Assembly (NCBI RefSeq): GCF_016744625.1
Contig: NZ_JADGDZ010000022.1
Location: 1-43,178 of the forward strand
DNA from: Winogradskyella sp.
GTDB taxonomy: Bacteria; Bacteroidota; Bacteroidia; Flavobacteriales; Flavobacteriaceae
Length of the DNA stretch: 43,178 nt
Direction of reading: 5' to 3'
The notes under the pieces are model-generated. The model was given only the letters and a program-made list of their open reading frames with translations. It did not search any database and was not told the DNA's origin. Numbering within the stretch: the first letter of the stretch is position 1; every line of letters begins with the position of its first letter. Positions 16,481 to 23,731 of the stretch are shown here, piece after piece. The position numbers and the translations under genes are program-made.

Positions 16481-17080
16481 TCAAATTATATATCTAAAAA
16501 AATATAAAAACAAAAAGAGCACAAGCCAAAGTATATCTACAAAATGCCAGAAATTAGCTGCCAGTTCTAAACCCAACATATTGTTGGCATTATACTTCTG
16601 TTTAAAATGATTATAAATTACGACAAGCAAGCATATTAACCCAGCAATGACGTGTGTTATATGCGCTACTGCCATAATATATATGTAAGACATCGTAATA
16701 TTACTTGTTGGACCTGTGAAATTATGACCTGCTTCAATGATTTGTCTAAAGCCTTCAAACTGATTAAAAACAAATGCAATTCCTAGAGCTAGAGTTACAA
16801 GTAACCAAATCGAGGTCATCTTTAGATTGTTCTGTTTTAATGCTCGTTTAGCTAGAATAAAAGTAAGACTACTTGCTAAAATTACTATTAAGCTTATCAG
16901 AAAAGCATCTGGCAATTGGTAATCACTTAACCAATCTTTATCTACTCTTTGTTTACTACTTACAATAAATGCGCTTATTAAGCCTGCAAAAGACATAATT
17001 AATGAACCAATACCAAACCACAGCATCATTTTCTTAGACCTTGCTCTTTTCTCCTCTTGTGTTCCTTGTGTTAAATCCAT
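16481..17080 (-). CDS. Cytochrome c oxidase subunit III-like protein, short form
   Basis: The protein has 199 residues with five predicted membrane helices. The end GLELAANFWHFVDILWLVLFLFLYFF is a subunit III signature, as is the central FRQIIEAGHNFTGPTSN loop. It lacks the long insert of the neighbouring subunit III. The start ATG (17080) abuts the stop of cyoE (17081) with no spacer. Two different subunit III genes in tandem is a familiar flavobacterial arrangement. They may act together in one oxidase or in different assembly states. Confidence 0.9.
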   Translation of the reverse strand: MDLTQGTQEEKRARSKKMMLWFGIGSLIMSFAGLISAFIVSSKQRVDKDWLSDYQLPDAFLISLIVILASSLTFILAKRALKQNNLKMTSIWLLVTLALGIAFVFNQFEGFRQIIEAGHNFTGPTSNITMSYIYIMAVAHITHVIAGLICLLVVIYNHFKQKYNANNMLGLELAANFWHFVDILWLVLFLFLYFFRYII

Positions 17081-18010
17081 CTATCTCAAAAATTTATCTG
17101 CAACATATATAATCTGTAACATGGTGATATAAAATACACTAGACAGCATCAATTGTTTAGCTGTTTTTGCCGTACGATCCTTAAATAACTTAAAAGCATA
17201 TACCAACATAATCATACCTAATATAAATACCAAAACGGCACCAACAATAGACAACTTTAAGTCTCCTGTAAACCCAAGCACCGGAATAATAGATGCTAAA
17301 ACCGTCCAAACACTATACATTATAATTTGTACTGCCGTTCCTTTATCTGGCTTACCTGTTGGTAACATAAAAAAGCCGCCTTTTTTATAATCTTCAAACA
17401 AGAACCAACCAATAGCCCAAAAGTGTGGAAATTGCCAAAAAAACTGAATTGCAAATAGAGTTCCTGGTTCTATACCAAATTCATTTCTTGCAGCAACCCA
17501 ACCTAACATAAAAGGGATTGCTCCTGGCAAAGCACCAACAAAAACAGATAACGATGTTTTAGTCTTTAATGGTGTATAAACACAAGTATATAGGAATATT
17601 GATACCGCTCCCCACATTGCTGTTTTAGGATTGATAATATATAAAGTAATTAACCCTAAAACTGTGAATGATGTCGCAATTGTAAATGCTGTATTAACAG
17701 TCATACGACCAGCTGGTATTGGTCTATTCTTTGTGCGATCCATTAAAGCGTCTAAATCACGCTCAATGATTTGATTGTAAGCATTAGAAGCGCCAACCAT
17801 AAAGTAACCACCGAAAGCCAATAAAATAAGAGTAGTAAAACTTATGACTTCTGCTCCAAGAAGGTAACCAGCGATTGAGGAAAACACCACACTTAGGGAT
17901 AATCCCATTTTAGTAATTTCCTTAAAATCTGTTATCACAGAAGCTGTTGATACCGAAGATTTTGTGCTGCTCAAACTATGCGTTTTTGGTTCTATTCTTA
18001 GCGAGTGCAA
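17081..18010 (-). CDS. cyoE: Haem O synthase (protohaem IX farnesyltransferase)
   Basis: This is an UbiA-type prenyltransferase that farnesylates haem B to haem O for the oxidase. The catalytic Asp-rich loop is clear (GASNAYNQIIERDLDALMDR), followed by NRPIPAGRM, with about eight or nine membrane helices. The open frame from 18010 begins with TTG and gives 309 residues, but this TTG lies inside a promoter-like TATCTTTG box (18008-18015). The true start is then probably a little downstream, for example the TTG at 17974, which still leaves an N-terminus before VITDFKEITKM. The start is uncertain; the rest is secure. It is the first gene of the oxidase unit that ends at 14976. Confidence 0.93.
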   Translation of the reverse strand: MHSLRIEPKTHSLSSTKSSVSTASVITDFKEITKMGLSLSVVFSSIAGYLLGAEVISFTTLILLAFGGYFMVGASNAYNQIIERDLDALMDRTKNRPIPAGRMTVNTAFTIATSFTVLGLITLYIINPKTAMWGAVSIFLYTCVYTPLKTKTSLSVFVGALPGAIPFMLGWVAARNEFGIEPGTLFAIQFFWQFPHFWAIGWFLFEDYKKGGFFMLPTGKPDKGTAVQIIMYSVWTVLASIIPVLGFTGDLKLSIVGAVLVFILGMIMLVYAFKLFKDRTAKTAKQLMLSSVFYITMLQIIYVADKFLR

Positions 18011-18015
18011 AGATA
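18008..18015 (-). promoter_or_regulatory. Putative -7 box (TATCTTTG) of the cyoE-cox3 operon
   Basis: On the minus strand TATCTTTG fits TAnnTTTG exactly. It overlaps the first codon of the longest cyoE frame, so either transcription starts just inside that frame or the box is chance. Confidence 0.45.
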
Positions 18016-18088
18016 GTTTGAAAATTGATTCTAACCAACGTAAAACCTTAGTTTTAATTCTACCACAATTGTTAAGTGTAAGTTTACC

Positions 18089-18096
18089 TATTTTTA
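18089..18096 (+). promoter_or_regulatory. Weak promoter candidate for the metallo-hydrolase gene
   Basis: TATTTTTA (one change from TAnnTTTG) with TTG at 18069-18071, 17 bases upstream, and the ATG 29 bases downstream. It lies in the divergent gap shared with cyoE. Confidence 0.3.
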
Positions 18097-18124
18097 TAAG
18101 ACCAAAAGCATTTAAAACTAAGCT

Positions 18125-19015
18125 ATGAAAACTATAAAGTTACTTCCAATGTTTATATTATTAATTTCAACTTCAATTCTTGCCCAAGGACGTTTTGATA
18201 AGGTTAAAATAAAGACAACTAAGCTATCAGAACACACTTATATGCTGGAAGGTGCAGGTGGAAATATAGGTGTTTCTGTTGGTGACGATGGTATTTTTGT
18301 AATTGATGATCAGTTTGCACCTCTGTCTGAGAAGATTCTAACCGCTATTAAAACCCTTAGTGATAAACCCTTAAAATTTTTGATAAACACACATTATCAT
18401 GGTGATCATTCTGGTGGAAACGAAAATATGACTAAAGCTGGTGCTACAATTATAGCACACGATAATGTGAAGAAACGTCTTGAAGCTAAACAACGTGATG
18501 GTAGTTTTAAACCAAAAGAGGCTTTACCTGTAATAACATTTAATGACAAACTAAACATTACAATAAATGATGAAAGTGTTGCTGTATTCCATGTTTCAAA
18601 TGCGCATACAGATGGTGATGCTTTATTATATTTTACACAAAGTAATGTGCTTCATACTGGTGACACGTACTTTAATGGTCATTATCCTTACATTGATTTA
18701 AATTCTGGTGGAAGTGTAAACGGTTATATTGAAGCTGTAAAACGTGGATTAATGCTTATAGATGAAGACACAAAAATTATTCCTGGTCATGGAAAACTAT
18801 CTAACAAAGAAGAATATAAAAGCTTTTTAAAAATGCTTGAAGCATTGAAAACAAATATTCAAAAAGCTATCGACGAAGGAAAAACAGAAGATGAAATAAA
18901 AGCAGATAATAGCCTTACTAAAACCTATGATGATTTAGATTTTGGCACTGGTTTTATTAATAGCGAAAAAATTAGATTGACATTTTATAAGAGTTTGAAG
19001 GAAGATAAATCCTAA
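18125..19015 (+). CDS. Secreted metallo-beta-lactamase-fold hydrolase
   Basis: The protein has 296 residues. A signal peptide (~1-21, ending ILAQ) sends it to the periplasm. The zinc ligands of the fold are in order: HYHGDH (90-95), H161 in AHTDGDA, D180 in HTGDTYF, and H222 in PGHG. The layout resembles the large group of periplasmic MBL-fold enzymes near subclass B3 lactamases, but the substrate cannot be read from sequence, and I do not call antibiotic resistance. It is transcribed divergently from cyoE. Its stop shares the bases ctaa with the convergent RemB-like gene. Confidence 0.88.
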   Translation: MKTIKLLPMFILLISTSILAQGRFDKVKIKTTKLSEHTYMLEGAGGNIGVSVGDDGIFVIDDQFAPLSEKILTAIKTLSDKPLKFLINTHYHGDHSGGNENMTKAGATIIAHDNVKKRLEAKQRDGSFKPKEALPVITFNDKLNITINDESVAVFHVSNAHTDGDALLYFTQSNVLHTGDTYFNGHYPYIDLNSGGSVNGYIEAVKRGLMLIDEDTKIIPGHGKLSNKEEYKSFLKMLEALKTNIQKAIDEGKTEDEIKADNSLTKTYDDLDFGTGFINSEKIRLTFYKSLKEDKS

Positions 19016-21114
19016 AAATCATTATACCAATTAAACAAGTCTGTTCTTACACCAATACTAAACCATAGCGTATTAGAATCCATAGTTGATGCTGTTATAG
19101 CTTCAGGATTAAAATCTCTGTAGATAATATTGGTAAATAACTTTAAATTGGTTGCTGGATTTAATAAATAACCAGCTTGTAGTTCGGTCATAAAACTATT
19201 TGTTTTATTTCCTTGACCAATTCTTATTCCTGTATTACTTACACGGTTGTCTTCATCTCCGTATATGTTTCCGCCATAATTAAAACTATCTTCAGTAGTA
19301 TTAAAATCAAATCCTCGTTGACCAACAATAAACTTCGCATCCGCAAACCAACGCTTGTAATTATAACGACCTATTAACACCAATTCTCTAAAATTAGATC
19401 CCCAAAGATGCGCCATAGGCTGATTAAAATGTGCATAATTGAGAATTTGAGTATTGTGCGAATATGTATAAGGTCGCACTTGGTTATATTCTGCTTGTAA
19501 TAACAAGTTGTCAACTTTAAAGGCATTAAAATACTTTGCTCCTAATTGAAAACCGAATTTATTCTTCCAACTTTTGTCACCACCAGTCACATCACCTAAA
19601 GAAAATTCATCTAAAACGAATTGACCGTAAATATTAACTTTATTGTTCCATTTATACTTAGAGCTTAATCCTAAAATAGCATTTCCTGCACCTTGACCTG
19701 TCTGAAATTCTATGGCTCTAAAGAATATAATTGGATTTAGATAATTAACATCAAAACCTCTTCCGTTGGTATCTGCCCACATTACAGATTCAAAAAGACC
19801 AATATTAAGACGTTTGGATACATTCCAACTCAAATAATGATTTGCCATGTACTTGGTCAAAAAGGCTTTATCAACCACCACTTCATCTCTAACATCTTTT
19901 AACCACATCCATGTGCTAGTGTATTTAATTTTCCAAAATGTAGCATTCAATTTTAAAAATGGGTGCGGACTAGCTACATCACTTTGTAATAAAGATCGAT
20001 AACCGTCACCAATAAAATTTTTACCATGACCAAATTGAATATTTAAAAAATCTGCAGGAGTATAAGATAAATAGGCTTCAGCTACAGGATAATCATAAGA
20101 GTTATCCTTAAATCGTTTTGCAATACCACGACCTGGAATAATTGCAGGATCTGGACCAAAAGCCTTTAAACTTTCCGCATATTGATTAAAATAATCTGCA
20201 AATCGTCCTTGACTCTCATAGACTGAAGCTGTTAAATTAAATCGTTTTCCTAAACCAGCTTGTATAAAAAGTCCTCTTGTATTATTCCAAGAACCATAAT
20301 CGGCTTCAGTGTCTTTTCCAACTTGTAAATCTAAGATCGGATCTACAGTAAACCAATAGTCTTTGCTTTGTACTTCAACTAAATGTTCGTTATACAATTT
20401 TCTACCCAACCAAGAATCTGTTTCTTTAGCCAAGCTCTCTTTTTCTGCTTTGATATCATAGTACCTCGCAACATCACTATAAACAAAAGGTTTTGCTGCT
20501 GTATGACTATTTGTGCCAATAGCATTCATTTCGTCATCAAAACGTGCATAATAAGAATGTGTAAAAGGCACATTTAATTGGCTATTGTATTCTAGTTTTT
20601 CGTAAGGTTTTAATTGATCTGCAATGGCATCAAATTCATTTGATAGTGTCGCATTAAGACTATCTTTTTCTGTGAGCTGAACTTCAACTGATTTATCTGA
20701 TTCTCTAACGGGTTCCGAAAGAGGTATCGCTATACTAATACTGTACTGAACAAATGTTGGTTTACCATTATATGTTGCAGGCTTTACTTTTGGAAGTAAT
20801 GCAAAAACACGATTACTCTCTTCTTTTAGCTCATCATATATCGCATCTACATAAATGATTTTAAATTCACCTTCTTTATTAACTTCGAACAACACCTGTA
20901 CGTCACCTTTATACATTTCATCAATCGCAATTTGTGGTACTTTAAAATTTTTATAAATAAAACTATTGAGTGTAAAGTTGAAACACGATTTTATTTGATT
21001 TATAGCTTCAGATTCACATTCACTAAAAGTAGGAGGCTTCTCGTAGGTTGATAATGTTTGAGCAAAACCAAAAGAAGAAATGAATAGAATAGCAACAAAA
21101 ATAATGCGCTTCAT
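19012..21114 (-). CDS. remB: RemB-like outer-membrane protein with N-terminal TonB-type domain
   Basis: The protein has 700 residues. After a signal peptide (MKRIIFVAILFISSFGFAQ), residues ~25-150 match the C-terminal module of the two TonB proteins encoded just upstream: FSECE, a second Cys (SCFNFT), NFKVPQ, then GDVQVLFEVNKEGEF and LPKVKPATYNGKPTFVQ. The remainder (~240-700) looks like an outer-membrane barrel of Wzi/RemB type (NNTRGLFIQAGLGKRFN, ESQGRFADY, GHGKNFIGDGYRSLLQSD, FWKIKYTSTWMW). From memory, RemB takes part in gliding in Flavobacterium johnsoniae and its gene lies near sprA, which fits this context. The symbol is tentative; a Wzi-type capsule protein is the alternative. Confidence 0.7.
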   Translation of the reverse strand: MKRIIFVAILFISSFGFAQTLSTYEKPPTFSECESEAINQIKSCFNFTLNSFIYKNFKVPQIAIDEMYKGDVQVLFEVNKEGEFKIIYVDAIYDELKEESNRVFALLPKVKPATYNGKPTFVQYSISIAIPLSEPVRESDKSVEVQLTEKDSLNATLSNEFDAIADQLKPYEKLEYNSQLNVPFTHSYYARFDDEMNAIGTNSHTAAKPFVYSDVARYYDIKAEKESLAKETDSWLGRKLYNEHLVEVQSKDYWFTVDPILDLQVGKDTEADYGSWNNTRGLFIQAGLGKRFNLTASVYESQGRFADYFNQYAESLKAFGPDPAIIPGRGIAKRFKDNSYDYPVAEAYLSYTPADFLNIQFGHGKNFIGDGYRSLLQSDVASPHPFLKLNATFWKIKYTSTWMWLKDVRDEVVVDKAFLTKYMANHYLSWNVSKRLNIGLFESVMWADTNGRGFDVNYLNPIIFFRAIEFQTGQGAGNAILGLSSKYKWNNKVNIYGQFVLDEFSLGDVTGGDKSWKNKFGFQLGAKYFNAFKVDNLLLQAEYNQVRPYTYSHNTQILNYAHFNQPMAHLWGSNFRELVLIGRYNYKRWFADAKFIVGQRGFDFNTTEDSFNYGGNIYGDEDNRVSNTGIRIGQGNKTNSFMTELQAGYLLNPATNLKLFTNIIYRDFNPEAITASTMDSNTLWFSIGVRTDLFNWYNDF

Positions 21115-21181
21115 AAAAGACGTGATTTTAATGGCTGAAAGATACTTATTTTTTTTAGTAACCTTAAGTCTAAATTAAGCA

Positions 21182-21211
21182 TTAAAAAACCGTTATTTTA
21201 CAATAACGGTT
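21182..21211 (-). terminator. Terminator after the second TonB gene
   Basis: A perfect 10-base stem, AACCGTTATT (21188-21197) against AATAACGGTT (21202-21211), with a 4-base loop. On the minus strand it runs into a T tract (complement of the A run at 21184-21189). It separates the TonB gene from the RemB-like gene. Confidence 0.8.
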
Positions 21212-21235
21212 CTAGAGTTTTTAATAAAGTAACCT

Positions 21236-22027
21236 CTAATTTTCGACTTGAAAAGTAATTGGAAGATTGTACACAACACCAACAGCAACCTGTCTTTGGT
21301 AGCCAGGTTTCATGTGTGGTATTTTATCTATAATTCGCTGAGCTTCCTTTTTTAGTGCTGGGTGTGGTGCACGAACTTTAACATCTACTACATTACCATT
21401 TTTATCAATAGTAAATTGTGTTTGTATTTTTTGTATTCCAGATAATCCATATTCTGAAGCAATATTTGTATCAAATCTTCTGTTTACCAATTTAGATATC
21501 TTTTCTGACATACATTTTTTACGTTCTTCATTAATCTTGTATTTCTCACATCCTGGATAAACTGGCACATTTTCGATTCTAATAAAATCAACAATAATAG
21601 GATCTTTTGGAACATCAATAACAACAATGGAACCTACGTCAACAGGTTTTGTTTCAGGAGCAGGATCATCAGGTGTATTTATAATTTTTGTAACAATTGG
21701 ATTATCATCTTTAATTACTTTAAAAACATCCTTTAAATCTTTACTAGGTAATGGCTCTGGATCTTTTGGTTTAATAACCTCAACCACAAAAGGTGGAACA
21801 TAATCAATAACAATTTTTTCTGCTACATCATCTTCATCAATGACAGTAATCTTTTTGTCTTGAAACTGCATTTCGAAAAGTGAATAAGTGCCCAATAAAC
21901 AAAGTATCAACCCTATTTGAAAATAAAGGGTTGAGTTTTTTTGTAAATTTGCATCATGCTTGTGTGGTTTCTTTGCTTCAGTAGTGCTCTGACCAGCAAT
22001 ACCGAAGTCTTTTTTAGAATTTTTCAT
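21236..22027 (-). CDS. TonB-family protein, copy B
   Basis: The protein has 263 residues: a cytoplasmic N-terminus, one membrane helix (~32-53), a Pro/Asp/Lys-rich periplasmic spacer (KPKDPEPLPSKD and further Pro-Asp segments), then a TonB-type C-terminal domain (~150-263) opening with VYPGCE and a second Cys (KKCMSEK). Conserved positions include FTIDKNGNV and IPHMKPG. TonB proteins carry energy from ExbB/ExbD to outer-membrane receptors; no exbB/exbD is in this window. It is separated from TonB copy A by a hairpin terminator (22086-22119) and followed by another. Confidence 0.85.
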   Translation of the reverse strand: MKNSKKDFGIAGQSTTEAKKPHKHDANLQKNSTLYFQIGLILCLLGTYSLFEMQFQDKKITVIDEDDVAEKIVIDYVPPFVVEVIKPKDPEPLPSKDLKDVFKVIKDDNPIVTKIINTPDDPAPETKPVDVGSIVVIDVPKDPIIVDFIRIENVPVYPGCEKYKINEERKKCMSEKISKLVNRRFDTNIASEYGLSGIQKIQTQFTIDKNGNVVDVKVRAPHPALKKEAQRIIDKIPHMKPGYQRQVAVGVVYNLPITFQVEN

Positions 22028-22085
22028 AATACGTGTTATTTAAATGTTAATATTATGAGAATATCGCAATAAGCATACCAAAACG

Positions 22086-22119
22086 AAAATCCCGTCCAAT
22101 TAATTTTGAACGGGATTTT
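22086..22119 (-). terminator. Terminator between the two TonB genes
   Basis: AAAATCCCGT (22086-22095) pairs with ACGGGATTTT (22110-22119) around a 14-base loop. It lies 23 bases past the stop of TonB copy A. Confidence 0.75.
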
Positions 22120-22142
22120 TATATTTAAAAAATATGCTTTAT

Positions 22143-22871
22143 CTAATCTTGTACTTGGAATACAATTGGAATTGAGAAAGGCATCACTACAGCCTTACCT
22201 CTTTGTTTTCCTGGTTTCATTTTAGGTAACATACTTATAACACGCTTTGCTTCTTTTTCGAGTCCTGGGTGTGGACCACGAGCATTAATACTTGTTATGT
22301 TACCAGATTTATCAACCTTAAAAGCAACAAAGATTCGCTTTCTACCTGGAGCTAGTCCTAGATCACTAGCCAGTTCTGTATTAAATTTCTTGTTGATGAA
22401 CTTGTTCACCTTTTCATTCATACAGGTTTTTTTAGCGGCATTTCCTTTTTTCTTTTCACAACCAGGAAACACAGCCACATTTTCAATTACTGAAAATGGT
22501 ACTTCTATATCTTCCTCGACTTCTTCTACTTCTACTTCTTCTACTTCAACAATTTCTGTATCCATTTCTGTTTCTGTAGATTCTATAACCGTTTCCTCAA
22601 CTTCTTCTTCATCCTCTACAACCTCAATAATCTCTGGAGCAGCTGGTGGTGGAGGTGGTGGAGGTGGTGGAGTAACAATCTGTTCTGTAATTGGCACTTC
22701 TTCCTCTAACTCATCATCTAAATTAAGTGAGTCTATTGCAATATCACTTTTATCGTAAGTCTTATAGTTAATAGACATATACGTAACAGCAAGCATTAAT
22801 GCAAGACCAACCGCAAAGTATATTGAGCTATTGCGACTTACATCTGATTTTGGATTCTTCTTAGGTTCCAT
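22143..22871 (-). CDS. TonB-family protein, copy A, with polyproline and acidic spacer
   Basis: The protein has 242 residues: a short cytoplasmic N-terminus, one membrane helix (~16-36), then a polyproline run (~67-76), then a long Glu/Val-rich spacer (~80-125), then a TonB-type C-terminal domain with the same Cys pair as copy B (FPGCEKK and KKTCMNEK), VDKSGNI and LPKMKPG. The polyproline stretch is encoded by ggtggtggaggtgg on the plus strand near 22640-22671, so the DNA itself is repetitive there. The acidic spacer is unlike the usual Lys/Pro-rich TonB linker. It lies 64 bases after the VanZ-like gene. Confidence 0.85.
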   Translation of the reverse strand: MEPKKNPKSDVSRNSSIYFAVGLALMLAVTYMSINYKTYDKSDIAIDSLNLDDELEEEVPITEQIVTPPPPPPPPPAAPEIIEVVEDEEEVEETVIESTETEMDTEIVEVEEVEVEEVEEDIEVPFSVIENVAVFPGCEKKKGNAAKKTCMNEKVNKFINKKFNTELASDLGLAPGRKRIFVAFKVDKSGNITSINARGPHPGLEKEAKRVISMLPKMKPGKQRGKAVVMPFSIPIVFQVQD

Positions 22872-22935
22872 ATTATTTATTTATTATAACATCGCTAATT
22901 TAACTAAATAATAGTAAAAAAAACAAGGCTTTGTG

Positions 22936-23298
22936 TTATTTTAACTTATATATGCTTATTCTGGTTGCAATTAGTGTGCCAAGCATTACTCCTAAACAGT
23001 TGGCTATTAAATCGTAAGTATCATAAGTCCTATTAGGGTTTAGCTGATGCTGTATCAATTCTAAAACCACACCAAATAGAATAAGACATAAGAATACAAT
23101 TACGAGATTATTCTTTTTTTTACGAGGCTTAAAATATGTTATCCAAAGAAAACCAAGTCCAAAATATGCTATAAGGTGATATATTTTATCGTCAAATGAT
23201 GACCCTAAACTAGGTATACCATTCAGATTAATTAAAGTAGCAACAACCAATACAATCGTATAGACAATTGCAACTGGTAATAGCAAATTCTTAAGCAC
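22936..23298 (-). CDS. VanZ-like membrane protein
   Basis: The protein has 120 residues and four predicted membrane helices. VanZ-family features are visible: DDKIYHLIAYFGLGFLW (~38-54), ELIQHQLNPNRTYDTYDLIANCLG (~80-103) and a final helix. VanZ-like proteins are small and mostly uncharacterised; the enterococcal member affects glycopeptide sensitivity. The start overlaps gcvH by 8 bases, so it is probably co-translated with it. The function here is unknown and I infer no resistance. Confidence 0.88.
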   Translation of the reverse strand: MLKNLLLPVAIVYTIVLVVATLINLNGIPSLGSSFDDKIYHLIAYFGLGFLWITYFKPRKKKNNLVIVFLCLILFGVVLELIQHQLNPNRTYDTYDLIANCLGVMLGTLIATRISIYKLK

Positions 23299-23671
23299 TG
23301 ATAATAGCTTTATAATCTTCTGCTGATAATAAATCTTCTACTTGAGACGCATCAGAAAATTTTAATTTTATCATCCAGCCATCACCATAAGGATCTATGT
23401 TAACCTTTTCTGGCTCATCTTCAAGACCTTCATTAAATTCTACAATCTCACCAGATAATGGTAAAAATAAATCTGAAACTGTTTTTACAGCTTCAACCGT
23501 ACCAAAAACTTCTTCAATATCTAAGGTTTCGTCTAACGTATCTACTTCTACGTAAACAATGTCACCAAGCTCTCCTTGAGCAAAATCTGTAATACCTATT
23601 GTAGCAATATCTCCTTCAATTTTGATCCATTCGTGATCTTTGGTGTACTTTAATTCTGATGGTATATTCAT
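23291..23671 (-). CDS. gcvH: Glycine cleavage system H protein
   Basis: The protein has 126 residues and the normal H-protein length. The lipoylation lysine is K63 in FGTVEAVKTVSDL, with the conserved TKDHEW near the start and a PYGDGWMIKL segment. It shuttles the methylamine intermediate between the P, T and L proteins of the glycine cleavage system. The other gcv genes are not here, which is usual for flavobacteria. It has its own promoter just past the sprA stop and overlaps the VanZ-like gene. Confidence 0.96.
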   Translation of the reverse strand: MNIPSELKYTKDHEWIKIEGDIATIGITDFAQGELGDIVYVEVDTLDETLDIEEVFGTVEAVKTVSDLFLPLSGEIVEFNEGLEDEPEKVNIDPYGDGWMIKLKFSDASQVEDLLSAEDYKAIISA

Positions 23672-23698
23672 TTTTAATGTTGTATATTATTAATGAAA

Positions 23699-23729
23699 CA
23701 AAAGTAAATTTTTAATTGCTTCAATTCAA
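23699..23729 (-). promoter_or_regulatory. Promoter of gcvH
   Basis: On the minus strand, TTG (23727-23729), 20 bases, then TACTTTTG (23699-23706), 27 bases before the gcvH ATG. Spacing and motifs fit the Bacteroidota -33/-7 pattern. The promoter starts 3 bases past the sprA stop codon. Confidence 0.55.
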
Positions 23730-23731
23730 AA

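Noticed and set aside
18125-19015. Metallo-beta-lactamase-fold protein as an antibiotic resistance enzyme
   Set aside because: The zinc motif alone does not show lactamase activity; many periplasmic hydrolases share it.
22637-22671. GGTGGTGGAGG run as a regulatory or unstable microsatellite
   Set aside because: It lies in frame and encodes the polyproline part of TonB copy A; variation cannot be judged from one sequence.
22297-22758. A 153-codon plus-strand open frame rich in Ser, Thr and Gly
   Set aside because: It is the antisense of the polyproline and Glu/Val-rich spacer of TonB copy A; the composition mirrors that spacer and no gene features are present.
22936-23298. VanZ-like protein as a glycopeptide resistance gene
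   Set aside because: It stands alone next to gcvH with no vanHAX genes, and the family is broad.
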